A stretch of DNA of 64,000 nt. Source: Planctomycetales bacterium 10988 (GTDB taxonomy: Bacteria; Planctomycetota; Planctomycetia; Pirellulales; Pb10988). Below are positions 46,448 through 55,623 of this stretch, one piece after another; the stretch's first letter is position 1; every line of letters starts with the position of its first letter. The translations under genes and the position numbers were made by a program. The stretch is from the NCBI GenBank assembly GCA_009664345.1, contig CP043547.1:62001-126000 (forward strand), in the 5' to 3' direction. The notes under the pieces are model-generated. The model worked only from the letters and a program-made list of their open reading frames with translations. It was not told the DNA's origin and did not search any database.

Positions 46448-48651
46448 GCCTGCTTCCAACGGACTCGCCACCGCTGCCACAACGCCGGTTGCACCGTAAA
46501 TCCTACCTTCTCCGCTTGCTTCCACAGATCAGAAACGGCTTGCAAGTTCTCTTTCTTTTCCGCTTCATCTTTGTAGGTTTGAAAGAGCATTAAACCGTGA
46601 TTATAGTAGGCTTCTCCCATAAAAGGTTCATAAACAACCGCGTTCTGGAAGGCCGATTTGGCGTATTCGATTTCCCCTAATCGCCAATAGGCAACCCCGA
46701 GATTCATCCAACCTTCTTCATCTCTCGGCCAATCTTCTAAAAGTTCCACATAAACCGCGACTGCCTCTTTCCAGTATTCGGCCTCCATCAGAAATCCAGC
46801 AAATTCTTGGCGGACTCTTATGCTATTTTCTTCGATCGCGATGGCATCTTTCCAGGCATCCAATACTTCCTGCTTTTCGCCGAGCTTGAGACAGGCGAAA
46901 GCAAGCCGTACTTTGACCGCATAGTCATCTGGATAGTATTCGAAGGTCTTTTTCCAAAGTTCTTTCGAGTGTTCATATTTGCCCGATTCATATTCATCTT
47001 CGGCCCAGCCGGCATAGATGATTCCCAAATCTCTCGGCGTGTAGATGGTGGTTCCAGCGGGGAATTTTTCCAGGCGTTTGGATGTCTTGAGCGCGGGTTC
47101 CCACTGCTCACCAAGCATTTGTGCGTAGAAAAGATTCCACAACAAGTCCGGGTCGTTGGGTTTGAGCTTTTCCGCATGATAATAAGCCGTTGCGGCAAAG
47201 TCATAGACTCTTATCTCGTGATAAGCGTTCCCCGTTACCGCCCAAGCTTCCCAATCTTTGGGGTCAAGTTCGTGAGCTTTGGCCGCTGATTCTAGGGCTT
47301 TGTCGTATTTAGATTCTCTCAGGGCTTCTTTGGCTCGATAAAGATGGGCATCAGCAGAATTCGGAGCCAAAGTCGTATAGAGGTCACCGAGACCATAGGT
47401 TTCTTGGGCTTGAAGCTGATTCCCCGACTGACTCATCTGCCACTGAAGGAGAAAGAGAAGAACCGCCGGAACGACGAAGAGTGACCACTTGGCAAGATGC
47501 CCTCTTTGCGAGACAAGGCGTTCCTTCAGTCCGGTTGGCTCCTGCTGAATGCCGAGGTCTTTTTGAACCTTGCTTTGGCGAACCTTCCAAATAAAGCCAT
47601 CGAGATAATAGTGCATCAGGGTGCTTGTTCCTAAGAGAACCATCGGCAAAGTGAGCAGGATCGTCATCCAGCCTTCCGATTCACGATGCCACTCGACGAG
47701 CGAACTTGCTTGCTGCCCGATCGTGAAGAAGTGAATCGCTCCATAAATCCCGATTAATCCTAAATAGGCCAAGAGGAGTCCGCCAGGGAAACTACCGAAA
47801 TGAAATCTTCCGAGCCGACTCGCCCAAGAATGATAGGTCTTTTGTTGCACAATCCACACGATGGCTAAATATTGCACGGCATGGAAAATCTCAAACATCG
47901 CGACGCCGAGCAGAGGATCGACTCCTTGCGAGCCGCACAGCCACCAAATCCAACCAGTTCCCGCTGCCAGGGCAAACTTCATTGGGCTGACGGGCGAACC
48001 TTTCACCATCTGTACGATTTGAAAAAGTACATAGATCGCCGCGACGGAGATTGTCGCTCCGATGGTGATTTTTTGCAGAAAGAGAATCCAAGTAGGATCG
48101 AAAGTCAGCGGCACTCCACTGGTAACAATGCGGCGAATCAGATCAAAGGTTCGTGCCGGGCTGAGGATGGTTCCTGCCAGGAAAAAAGTCGCACACAGGA
48201 GAAAATCTAACTGCCTGCCCCAGCCACTGTGGATTCCCCGTTTGGCATCATAAATACGCATTAGCCCGAAGGTTTGCATCATTCCATGCCAGATCGCCCA
48301 GAGCAGGATGATCACTTTCAGCCCGACAAAACCTGCCAATTCAAAAGTATAGCAAGCTGCAATGAAGAGCAGAGGGGCAACAATCAATCGCGTCCGATAG
48401 AGCCGAAAGAATTCTGAATCGCCATAGGCCCGCAAGAAACCGGGCAGATGATGGCCGACCGAGCAGAAAGAGATCGCCAACAGCCAAATCCATTCCGAAG
48501 AGACCCAGCCGCGGGCCACCATCACGCTTCCCCAAATCAACAAGGGGGCAAAGATGAAGAGCAACAGATCGACCGCCGGCGAGGCGATCCACATACTTTT
48601 TGCCTTCACCTTGGCTTCGTTCGTGATGGGTTGGCTGATGGTCGTCGCCAT
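46441..48651 (-). CDS. Polytopic membrane protein with C-terminal TPR repeats
   Basis: 736-residue protein. Residues about 22-420 contain about ten transmembrane helices, with conserved-looking HHLPGFLRAYGD and AIWHGMMQTFGLMRIYDAKRG motifs. From about 430 to 715 there are about eight TPR units (DAHLYRAKEALRESKYDKALESAAKAHELDP, EEGWMNLGVAYWRLGEIEYAKSAFQNAV). The membrane part does not resemble the TMTC-like protein at 10.6 kb, so the two were probably built separately. Function unknown; a role in envelope glycan or lipid metabolism is a guess. Converges with the DUF1207 gene. Confidence 0.75.
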   Translation of the reverse strand: MATTISQPITNEAKVKAKSMWIASPAVDLLLFIFAPLLIWGSVMVARGWVSSEWIWLLAISFCSVGHHLPGFLRAYGDSEFFRLYRTRLIVAPLLFIAACYTFELAGFVGLKVIILLWAIWHGMMQTFGLMRIYDAKRGIHSGWGRQLDFLLCATFFLAGTILSPARTFDLIRRIVTSGVPLTFDPTWILFLQKITIGATISVAAIYVLFQIVQMVKGSPVSPMKFALAAGTGWIWWLCGSQGVDPLLGVAMFEIFHAVQYLAIVWIVQQKTYHSWASRLGRFHFGSFPGGLLLAYLGLIGIYGAIHFFTIGQQASSLVEWHRESEGWMTILLTLPMVLLGTSTLMHYYLDGFIWKVRQSKVQKDLGIQQEPTGLKERLVSQRGHLAKWSLFVVPAVLLFLLQWQMSQSGNQLQAQETYGLGDLYTTLAPNSADAHLYRAKEALRESKYDKALESAAKAHELDPKDWEAWAVTGNAYHEIRVYDFAATAYYHAEKLKPNDPDLLWNLFYAQMLGEQWEPALKTSKRLEKFPAGTTIYTPRDLGIIYAGWAEDEYESGKYEHSKELWKKTFEYYPDDYAVKVRLAFACLKLGEKQEVLDAWKDAIAIEENSIRVRQEFAGFLMEAEYWKEAVAVYVELLEDWPRDEEGWMNLGVAYWRLGEIEYAKSAFQNAVVYEPFMGEAYYNHGLMLFQTYKDEAEKKENLQAVSDLWKQAEKVGFTVQPALWQRWRVRWKQAQ

Positions 48652-49000
48652 GGTTTCTTTGAATCCCTTCTTGAGATTTTCCGGTTCTTCAACAGGATCA
48701 CTCGGCCTGCGGCAACCTAGATTAATAGACGGTTACTGATTGAAATCGTTTAAAGATAAATTCCCTTTTGCAAAATCTTGTTAGTGCTGCGAGCTTTTAC
48801 TTCGCTCTATCGCCTTGGTTTGGGGAGTGACAAAAACTCGCCAGCGGAGGTTTTCGCGACTCCGAGAAAACGGTATGCTAACGGGCTACACTCATTCTAC
48901 AGTTTTTTCGCATTAGAATGATTCTATCGCCTTGATTTCTATCTTTAGAAGTTGCGGCAAATCGCTACTTTTGAACTACCACACGAGAGGATCACCAGGG
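48652..49000. other. Intergenic region between divergent genes
   Basis: About 350 bp between the TPR gene and the first cyclophilin gene. No repeat or RNA structure was recognised. Confidence 0.35.
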
Positions 49001-50086
49001 ATGACTCGATCTGGATATCATCGGCTAAGGATGTTGCCTTTCTGCCTTTTGCTTTGCGGAGTGCTTCTTCCTAGCGGGGTTTTTGGGCAATCAGCCGCAG
49101 AATTTCCCCAGCTTTATCAACAATGGTCGTCGGCTTTGCAACGAGCCCAAACCATCCAGCAGCAGTTTCGCACGGTTACTCCAGCGGAACAAGCTCAGTT
49201 ACGCACCGAATATCAACAACTCATTCAACAACTCACGCAGCTCGAACCGCAGGTGATTGCCTCCGCCCAAGCTGCCTATCAGGCCAATCCCCAGCAAGCC
49301 GCCCAGGCCGGTATGCTCCTCTTCAATGTTTCCCAGCAAGCGACGGAAATGGGCGATGCGGAGATGGCCGCTAACCTCGTTCAACTTCTGGCAAAAGGCG
49401 GGTTTTCGCATCCCGAGTTTCCGCAACTTCGGGCGAGAATCGCCTTGGCTAGTGGAGATCAACAAGCAGCCCTCGCTGCTTACCGCCAAGTTCAACAACA
49501 ACAAGGTCTCGATTCTGAAGGAAAGAAAGTAATGGAAGAACTAGAGCTTCGCGAAAAAGAAGCCCAAGCCGACGATCTCCCCCGCGTGCTGATGAAAACC
49601 ACCAAAGGGGACATGGTTTTGGAACTTTATGAAAACCAAGCCCCGAACTCCGTGGCCAACTTTGTCAGTCTGGTGGAAAAAGGATATTACGACGGTTTGA
49701 CCTTTCACCGGGTTCTCGATGGCTTCATGGCCCAAGGCGGCGATCCGACCGGAACCGGTGGCGGTGGCCCCGGCTATGCGATTGCCTGTGAATGTTATCG
49801 ACCAGATGCCCGTTTGCATTTACCCGGAACCTTGAGCATGGCCCATGCTGGCAAAGATACCGGAGGAAGCCAGTTCTTTATCACTTTTACCAAAACGGAA
49901 CATCTTGACGGACGCCATACCGCGTTTGGTCGCGTCATCGAAGGGATGGAAGTCCTCGATCAATTGCAACGGATCGATCCTTCGCGACCGAATCCCAATA
50001 TCCAACCGGACAAAATCGTCTCGGCGAAAGTCCTCCGCAAACGCGATCATGCCTATCAACCCAAGACGCTCCCTTCGCGTCGTTAG
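49001..50086 (+). CDS. Exported cyclophilin-type peptidyl-prolyl isomerase (first of two)
   Basis: 361-residue protein. The start at 49001 gives a signal peptide (LPFCLLLCGVLLPSGVFGQS). A Gln/Ala-rich helical region (about 25-170) with TPR-like spacing precedes the cyclophilin domain (about 183-345): [62 protein letters not shown]. The catalytic Arg (FHR), Gln/Gly (MAQGG) and Phe residues are present. Likely a periplasmic folding catalyst. Tandem with a paralogue about 50 bp downstream. Confidence 0.9.
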   Translation: MTRSGYHRLRMLPFCLLLCGVLLPSGVFGQSAAEFPQLYQQWSSALQRAQTIQQQFRTVTPAEQAQLRTEYQQLIQQLTQLEPQVIASAQAAYQANPQQAAQAGMLLFNVSQQATEMGDAEMAANLVQLLAKGGFSHPEFPQLRARIALASGDQQAALAAYRQVQQQQGLDSEGKKVMEELELREKEAQADDLPRVLMKTTKGDMVLELYENQAPNSVANFVSLVEKGYYDGLTFHRVLDGFMAQGGDPTGTGGGGPGYAIACECYRPDARLHLPGTLSMAHAGKDTGGSQFFITFTKTEHLDGRHTAFGRVIEGMEVLDQLQRIDPSRPNPNIQPDKIVSAKVLRKRDHAYQPKTLPSRR

Positions 50087-50137
50087 GGAATCTTCAGTCT
50101 AAACGATTAGAAATCATTATTAGAAGGAACTTTAGCT

Positions 50138-51559
50138 ATGATATTTCAAGGAACCGGAAAATTAGCGGGCCTTGTTGCGGTGGGAATCGGAGTTCTGCTT
50201 TCCTCCTGGAGTCTTTTTGCTCAAGAGGAAAAAGCCGAATCCCAAGATTCCTCCGAGTCGAAACAAGAGAGTCAAGATTCTGCCTCAAGTGAGTTTGACG
50301 AACGACTTGAAGAATGGAAAAGCTTGCTCGTCGATCTGCGTAGTCTTCGCTATCAATATCGCTCCGCGGAAACGGAACGTGAGCAAAACAACCTGCGTGG
50401 CGAATATGAAACGTTGTTGGAAAAAGGGAAAGAGCTTGCGCCGATTCTCCGCAAGGACGCCCTCAAGGCTTACACGGACGCGAAGACCAAAGATCGCGAC
50501 ATCGAGCGTTTTTTGGCATCCGAAGCTCAGTATCATTTTCAAAATGATCAATACGAAACCGCCGCGGAGATCGCCCCGAAACTGGCCGAAGGCGGGTATG
50601 ACAATGCCAATGCCTTCACGCTTGCCGGGGAATCGCTCATCCAAACGAATCAGTACGAGGAAGCCAAACCTTTCCTAGAAAAAGCGAAAGAATATGAAGT
50701 CCTTCGCTCGCAATCGGAAGCCTTTTTGGAGGAATTTGATCGCTACTTGGAACGGTGGCAAGCGGAACTGTCGATTCGTGAAGCGGAAGCGAAAGCGGAC
50801 GACCTTCCTCGCGTGAAGTTTGAAACGACCAAGGGCGATGTCATTATTGAACTTTTTGAGAATGAAGCCCCCAACACAGTCGCCAACTTCATCACTTTGG
50901 TAGAAAGTGGTTTCTATGATGGACTTCCTTTTCATCGGGTTTTGCAAGGCTTTATGGCTCAAGGTGGAGACCCCAATGGCGATGGAACCGGCGGACCGGG
51001 CTATCAAATTCCAAGCGAATGCTTGAAGGAAAATCGTCGCAATCACTTCCGGGGAAGTCTGAGCATGGCCAATGCCGGGCTTGATACCGGGGGATCGCAA
51101 TTCTTTATCTGCTATGTGATTACCGATCACCTCGATGGTCGCCATACGGTTTTCGGTCGCGTGATCGAAGGCTTGGAAAATGCTTCGAAGTTGACCTATA
51201 TCGATCCGAGCAAGGAATCGACTGCTACACCTGATCGAATTTTGAAGGCGGAAGTTCTCCGCAAACGGGAGCACGAATATAAGGTCAACAAAGTCGGCAT
51301 GGAAACCGAAGGACCTGCGGAAGAAGACGCTTCTACCAAGGAGGAAACGGAAGAAGCCTCCGCGGATGCGGAAATGAAAGAGGATGCGGCGAAAGCAGAG
51401 ACTCCGAAAACCGAGGAAGAAAAGAAGTCCGAAGCTACCGAATCGAGTGAAGCATCGGAAAAGAAAGCAGATTCTTCCACAGAAGAAAAGGCAGACAATT
51501 CCGAAGAGAAAGCGGAATCTGAGGAGGATTCTGAGTCGGAAGACTCTGAAACAGAATAA
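50138..51559 (+). CDS. Exported cyclophilin-type isomerase with acidic tail (second of two)
   Basis: 473-residue paralogue of the preceding gene with the same layout: signal peptide (about 1-29), Ser/Glu-rich stretch, helical region (about 50-215), cyclophilin domain (about 223-380: [58 protein letters not shown]). It adds a tail of about 80 residues made almost only of Glu, Ser, Lys, Ala, Asp and Thr. AAGGAAC precedes the ATG. The gap of about 50 bp and shared orientation suggest one transcript and a gene duplication. Confidence 0.9.
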   Translation: MIFQGTGKLAGLVAVGIGVLLSSWSLFAQEEKAESQDSSESKQESQDSASSEFDERLEEWKSLLVDLRSLRYQYRSAETEREQNNLRGEYETLLEKGKELAPILRKDALKAYTDAKTKDRDIERFLASEAQYHFQNDQYETAAEIAPKLAEGGYDNANAFTLAGESLIQTNQYEEAKPFLEKAKEYEVLRSQSEAFLEEFDRYLERWQAELSIREAEAKADDLPRVKFETTKGDVIIELFENEAPNTVANFITLVESGFYDGLPFHRVLQGFMAQGGDPNGDGTGGPGYQIPSECLKENRRNHFRGSLSMANAGLDTGGSQFFICYVITDHLDGRHTVFGRVIEGLENASKLTYIDPSKESTATPDRILKAEVLRKREHEYKVNKVGMETEGPAEEDASTKEETEEASADAEMKEDAAKAETPKTEEEKKSEATESSEASEKKADSSTEEKADNSEEKAESEEDSESEDSETE

Positions 51560-51885
51560 ACAACTTGTTTATTTAATGTAATGAGCAATAAATAAAGGGT
51601 TCGGCTTGCAATTGTAAACAAGCCGAACCCTTTTTCATTTTTACGATGGCTATGATCGCAGTATAGGGACGATCACATGCTAGACGCTGGAAACCGCAAC
51701 TGTTGATATGGAGAGGAAGAGGAACAAGTCGTGGTTCTCGATCGATATAAGATTACCTTCGCCACTCCATCCCATTCAAAAGACGATCATCAAAACCCAT
51801 TAGGAGTTTTCCTTGGAAAGATTTCCATGAGACCCTACACGTTATAAACGAGTTGATAGAGCCTCAAAAAGTTTTGAAGAAACTT
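51560..51885. other. Intergenic region between convergent genes
   Basis: About 325 bp. Apart from the terminator at its left edge nothing was recognised; a short forward frame at 51853-52095 is antisense to the roadblock gene. Confidence 0.35.
51595..51640. terminator. Hairpin terminator
   Basis: Perfect 15-bp inverted repeat (arm AAAGGGTTCGGCTTG), 10-nt loop, then TTTTTCATTTTT; ends the cyclophilin transcript. Confidence 0.85.
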
Positions 51886-52290
51886 TTAAAGTTGCGTTTC
51901 CACTTCCGCCAAGGCAGCACGGGTCTTCGTCAGGGCCATCCCGATGTTCGCCGAATTACGGGTGACCGCGACCAAGGCATGATCATGGTATTTTTTCCCG
52001 CGAATAAATACGTGCAACAGGTTGTCGCTCATGACGAGCATTTCATTGAAGTAATGCTTTCCGTCTTCAGCGACACCACGCGACTTACGGAATAACTTTT
52101 CGATGGCTCGCACGTTATCCCCTTGGAACAGATCGGCAGTAGCGGCAGCAACCAAGTCGAGAACTTCTTGCGGATGGGAATCCACGGTTGCAACTCCAAG
52201 CAGCATCCCGGTGGACATATCCACATAACCCGCGGCAACACACTCAGGTACAACTCCGCGCATTTTGGATAGGGCTTGGTCGAGCGACAT
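51886..52290 (-). CDS. Roadblock/LC7-like domain protein
   Basis: 134-residue protein. Pattern matches a single roadblock/LC7 domain: VAAGYVDMSTGMLLGVATVDSHPQEVLDLVAAATADLFQG, then LLHVFIRGKKYHDHALVAVTRNSANIGMALTKTRAAL. In bacteria such domains (MglB and relatives) bind and regulate small Ras-like GTPases or serve as signalling platforms. No GTPase gene is in the window. It follows the ABC/phosphatase operon on the same strand after a 187-bp gap; shared function is an inference from position. Confidence 0.7.
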   Translation of the reverse strand: MSLDQALSKMRGVVPECVAAGYVDMSTGMLLGVATVDSHPQEVLDLVAAATADLFQGDNVRAIEKLFRKSRGVAEDGKHYFNEMLVMSDNLLHVFIRGKKYHDHALVAVTRNSANIGMALTKTRAALAEVETQL

Positions 52291-52477
52291 GGCTTTCTCC
52301 TCTAAATGAGAAAATGGCTTAGATGTGAGAAGGAATTCTCAAAGATAAGAAACATTGATTGGTAAAAAAGCTTTTCCCTCTTAATGGGGGTAGCAATCCC
52401 AATTCAGGCTCCAATATAGAGTGCTTTAGACAAATAAAAAAGGAGTTTCTGAAAAAAAACCAGAAGTTTTGTAAGAT

Positions 52478-53782
52478 TTAAAGAAAACCAGCCTGATTAG
52501 GTTCTCTACAGTACTTTTCAAACTCGCTCAGGAATTCCACTTGGGTATCGGACTGAACCCAACGCGGCTCGATGGAGCGAGCGTGTTCCAATGCGGAGAG
52601 AGCGGAACGCCCTTGATAAATCAAAAAACATGCGAGCATCGTGCCTGTTCTTCCCAAACCTGCTTTGCAATGAAGGGCCACGGTTTTCTGCTCTTCCAGC
52701 CAGCCCGCCAGGCGAATACAAAATTCTTTTGCCGCTTGCAACTCGGGCGCTTCCATGTCAATGATCGGGAAATGATAGGTTTCGATCCCGTATTGTGCAT
52801 AGTGTTCTGAGGAGAGATCGTTCTCGGTGAGATTGACCAAAAACGTGATGCCTACTCGCTGAAGCGCGGAAAGGTCGTAGCCGAGGTCTTGGATAATCCC
52901 TGGTTGTGGTGTGCCTGCCAATCGTCCGGAGATCAACCAATAAAAACCTCGTGGGCCACAGGCTCGGGAGATGGCTTGAATGGCTTCGATGGGGCGAGGC
53001 GGGAGTTCAACGCCTTCGGCTAAGTCCTCGGGTTTCGCATTCAGCGAAGGAAGTTGACAAGAGCCGGTTTTGATAAAAGTTTTCGCCACCTCGCTTTCTG
53101 GTACGGAGAGCAATTTCTCCGTGCAGCCTTCTTCTTGGATCTTTCCGCCAACCAACAAACCCATTCTTCCGCCGAGGGCCTTGGCAATTTGTTGGTGATG
53201 GGTCACTGCCAGGACGGATCGCTTTTGGGCAATAAAGAGTAATTGCTCGACAATGGCATCCTGCTCGGGGGAACTGAGGTCTGCCGTGGGTTCATCCACA
53301 CAAATGACAGCCGACTTCGAGGCATACGTTCGGGCAATCGCAACTTGTCGCTGTTCACATAAACTCAACGAATGAACCGGCGTATCGAGTTGCGGAATCA
53401 ACTTTTCCAGTCCAGCCTGTGCAAGCATCTCCGCGGCAACCGTCTCTTTATCCGAAAGAGAGAGCTTCTCTTGATCAGGCAGGCTAAATAAAACATTCTC
53501 TAAAATAGAAGCAATAAAAAGGCGGGCGTGTTGCTGTACCAATCCTGGTCGAGAACCTTCCTCCAGGGGACCGCCCAAGTACTCACTCTTCCCCCAGCAC
53601 CGAAATTGGGGATTCGCATCATTCAAGCCAGCGATCGAACGGAGCAGAGTAGATTTCCCCGCCCCTGCCGGTCCCATGATCAGAGTGATCCCGGTTGCGG
53701 GAACCTCCAGGTCCACTTCCGCGAGGACCAAGTTTTCCCCGAAGGATGCCCCAAACTTTTGAAGTGAAAGTACAGTATCCAT
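52478..53782 (-). CDS. ABC ATPase fused to a DUSP23-like phosphatase
   Basis: 434-residue fusion. N-terminal ABC domain (about 1-230): Walker A GPAGAGKST (37-45), Q-loop region LVQQHARLF, Walker B VICVDEPTADLS, H-loop VTHHQQ. The signature reads LSLCE where LSGGQ is usual, and the D-loop Asp is Ser. C-terminal dual-specificity phosphatase (about 280-425): LISGRLAGTPQPG, general-acid Asp in IIDMEAP, and the P-loop HCKAGLGRTGT (371-381, catalytic Cys372). The phosphatase resembles eukaryotic DUSP23. No membrane segment. ATG overlaps the upstream gene's stop (TAATG), so the two are translated together; the longer frame back to 53893 is just overlap. Confidence 0.87.
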   Translation of the reverse strand: MDTVLSLQKFGASFGENLVLAEVDLEVPATGITLIMGPAGAGKSTLLRSIAGLNDANPQFRCWGKSEYLGGPLEEGSRPGLVQQHARLFIASILENVLFSLPDQEKLSLSDKETVAAEMLAQAGLEKLIPQLDTPVHSLSLCEQRQVAIARTYASKSAVICVDEPTADLSSPEQDAIVEQLLFIAQKRSVLAVTHHQQIAKALGGRMGLLVGGKIQEEGCTEKLLSVPESEVAKTFIKTGSCQLPSLNAKPEDLAEGVELPPRPIEAIQAISRACGPRGFYWLISGRLAGTPQPGIIQDLGYDLSALQRVGITFLVNLTENDLSSEHYAQYGIETYHFPIIDMEAPELQAAKEFCIRLAGWLEEQKTVALHCKAGLGRTGTMLACFLIYQGRSALSALEHARSIEPRWVQSDTQVEFLSEFEKYCREPNQAGFL

Positions 53783-54630
53783 TAAGCGGTCCCCCGCGAG
53801 ATAGCAAGAAAACCGCTGAGAGCCAGGAGGGCATCTTGACGAGAATAAAACCGAAGCAAAGCCAACCGAACCTCCCCACGGACACAGAACCAAGCGCTAT
53901 CGTCCAAGGTCTTCATCACCATACTCGGCTCAATTCCCGCCTCAACCAAAGAGGCAGGTTCGCACATTTCCCGGGCACTACGACAAATCGGAATCAATTC
54001 ACCGATTCTTGCCCCATCAAACCCGACGCGACGAACAGGGATCGGAAGATGACGACTTTCTTGAGGACGCAAAAGTAACAGACCTGCCGCCAGCTTCGAT
54101 TCCCACGTCTCAAAACAAATTGAAGCCGTATCATCGCGGAACTGATCTTCCGAGAGAGCGGCTTGAAAAAAGAGATCAAAAGGGGAAAAGTTCAAACCCG
54201 TTTCCGAAGCAGGCTCTTGGTGATCGAAAGTAAGAAATTCGGGCCGTTCCCCTTGCAGACTATCGGCGATTTCCGTCATTTGCAGGGCATACCATTGTTG
54301 ATAAACAGCCTTTTTCTGATCGTCATCAAGTAGGTCTTGCGAAAGAATCCAAAGTGAAAAGTTCCCCTCGCCCACAGGGTGAGACGCTTTAAATCGCTCT
54401 AACAGAGAATCGAGATCGGTGACCCCGTGAACTTGCAGAAGTTCCAAAAAGTAGCGATTGGGCGTCGAACTGACGAGAGATTGAATGCTTCCAGCTTGTA
54501 ATCGTAAGGTTCCCTTCGTCAATCCATTCGCACATCGAATGACCACCTGACATGCGGAAGGAGCCTCTTCGATCTGACAAAGCAGCCTGAAGAGAGGATT
54601 TATCGACGATTTCGCTCGAGGTAAGGACAC
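53782..54630 (-). CDS. Uncharacterised protein upstream of the ABC/phosphatase fusion
   Basis: 282-residue soluble protein, first gene of the operon. Residues about 20-110 read KGTLRLQAGSIQSLVSSTPNRYFLELLQVHGVTDLDSLLERF and then a segment like EGNFSLWILSQDLLDDDQKKAVYQQW. These faintly resemble DUF4388/PATAN-type ligand-sensing modules, but I am not confident of the family. The C-terminal half (about 150-280) has no recognised domain. No signal peptide or TM. Stop and next ATG overlap by one base, so it is translationally coupled to the ABC/phosphatase protein. Confidence 0.6.
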   Translation of the reverse strand: MSLPRAKSSINPLFRLLCQIEEAPSACQVVIRCANGLTKGTLRLQAGSIQSLVSSTPNRYFLELLQVHGVTDLDSLLERFKASHPVGEGNFSLWILSQDLLDDDQKKAVYQQWYALQMTEIADSLQGERPEFLTFDHQEPASETGLNFSPFDLFFQAALSEDQFRDDTASICFETWESKLAAGLLLLRPQESRHLPIPVRRVGFDGARIGELIPICRSAREMCEPASLVEAGIEPSMVMKTLDDSAWFCVRGEVRLALLRFYSRQDALLALSGFLAISRGTA

Positions 54631-55623
54631 GAGAAAACTAGCAACCTTTCCTTAAAAGTCTACGGCAGCCCCGCTGAATGCAAATAAAAGAAAATCTCAG
54701 ATTCGAGAAGACCTGTCTTCATTGTCTCTACAAGAAAACGGACTTCGGAGAACCTTGGAGTTTGTGGGCTAAAGTAACTTGAGGGTCACTTTTACCAAGA
54801 ACTTCTCTGTTTCTGTCGGGTTTTGACCACTGGCTCTTGGTTGCACTCAGATCACAAGAATCACCAACCGAGGCAGGAACCTTAACAGCGAAAGCTATCT
54901 TTGCGGACCGATACAATGGAAAAGGCCCCGAGCAAACATAGTTCCACTCTATGGAAAGGAGAGACGGAAAGAGTAGAAGTTGAAGGGAGAAGATAATCAA
55001 TTTCTAGAACAAGTCTTCCATTTTATCTGCGTGACAAGATTGCTTCAAGCAGTAAAAATAATTTGAGCTCGTTCTTTTTAGTGGCTCGGACAAAATCTCC
55101 TGATTTTTAGCGAAATCGCTTGTGATTGAATGCTTTAGACAGACTTCAAGCGGTTTTGTCAGAGCTTCCAGATAAGCATTATCCTGGTGATCAGTCTCAC
55201 GAGTAAAGCCAAGTATACCTTCTCATCTGACAGAGGTCGGGGAAAAATCAAAAAGATTCGAAGAATTTGGCCCTGTCTATCCCTTCTTTTACTTAAATTC
55301 CCTGTCCCCCGTTTCTTCTCGAACTTTTTGATGTTCCCCTCTCCTTTAGATCGATAAGAGAACAAACCCGCTCTTTCGATCACCCGAAATGCTCCAAACA
55401 AAGATTTTACTGACGTTGGATTGCAAACAATTGGTTAGGAAGCCAATTGAAAACGGGAATCGGACAAACTTTAAAATAGAAAGAATAGAGAAACTATTCC
55501 TTCTTTATCGATTCTCCGAAAGTTTTGGATTGTAAGAATCCGAAACCATTGAGAGAGCGTGCGATACCTTTAGGGCACGGACGCCTTCACTCTCCAACTT
55601 CTATTATTTTGAGGAACAAGTGG
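54631..55623. other. Long divergent intergenic region carrying repeat copy E
   Basis: Nearly 1 kb between the operon above and an envelope-protein gene. It holds the dispersed element at 54758-54838. Short frames elsewhere have no supporting signal. Two stretches (about 55020-55090 and 55400-55500) are AT-rich. Confidence 0.45.
54758..54838 (-). repeat. Dispersed ~80-bp element, copy E
   Basis: Reverse orientation: starts GGAGTTTGTGGGC and ends GGGTTTTGACCACTGGCTC. Read in reverse complement it aligns with copies A-C over its whole length. It is 128 bp upstream of the start of the two-gene operon. Confidence 0.85.

Noticed and set aside
52478-53782. PstB-type phosphate importer ATPase
   Set aside because: The ABC half has some PstB flavour, but there are no permease or binding-protein genes, the signature is degenerate and a phosphatase is fused.
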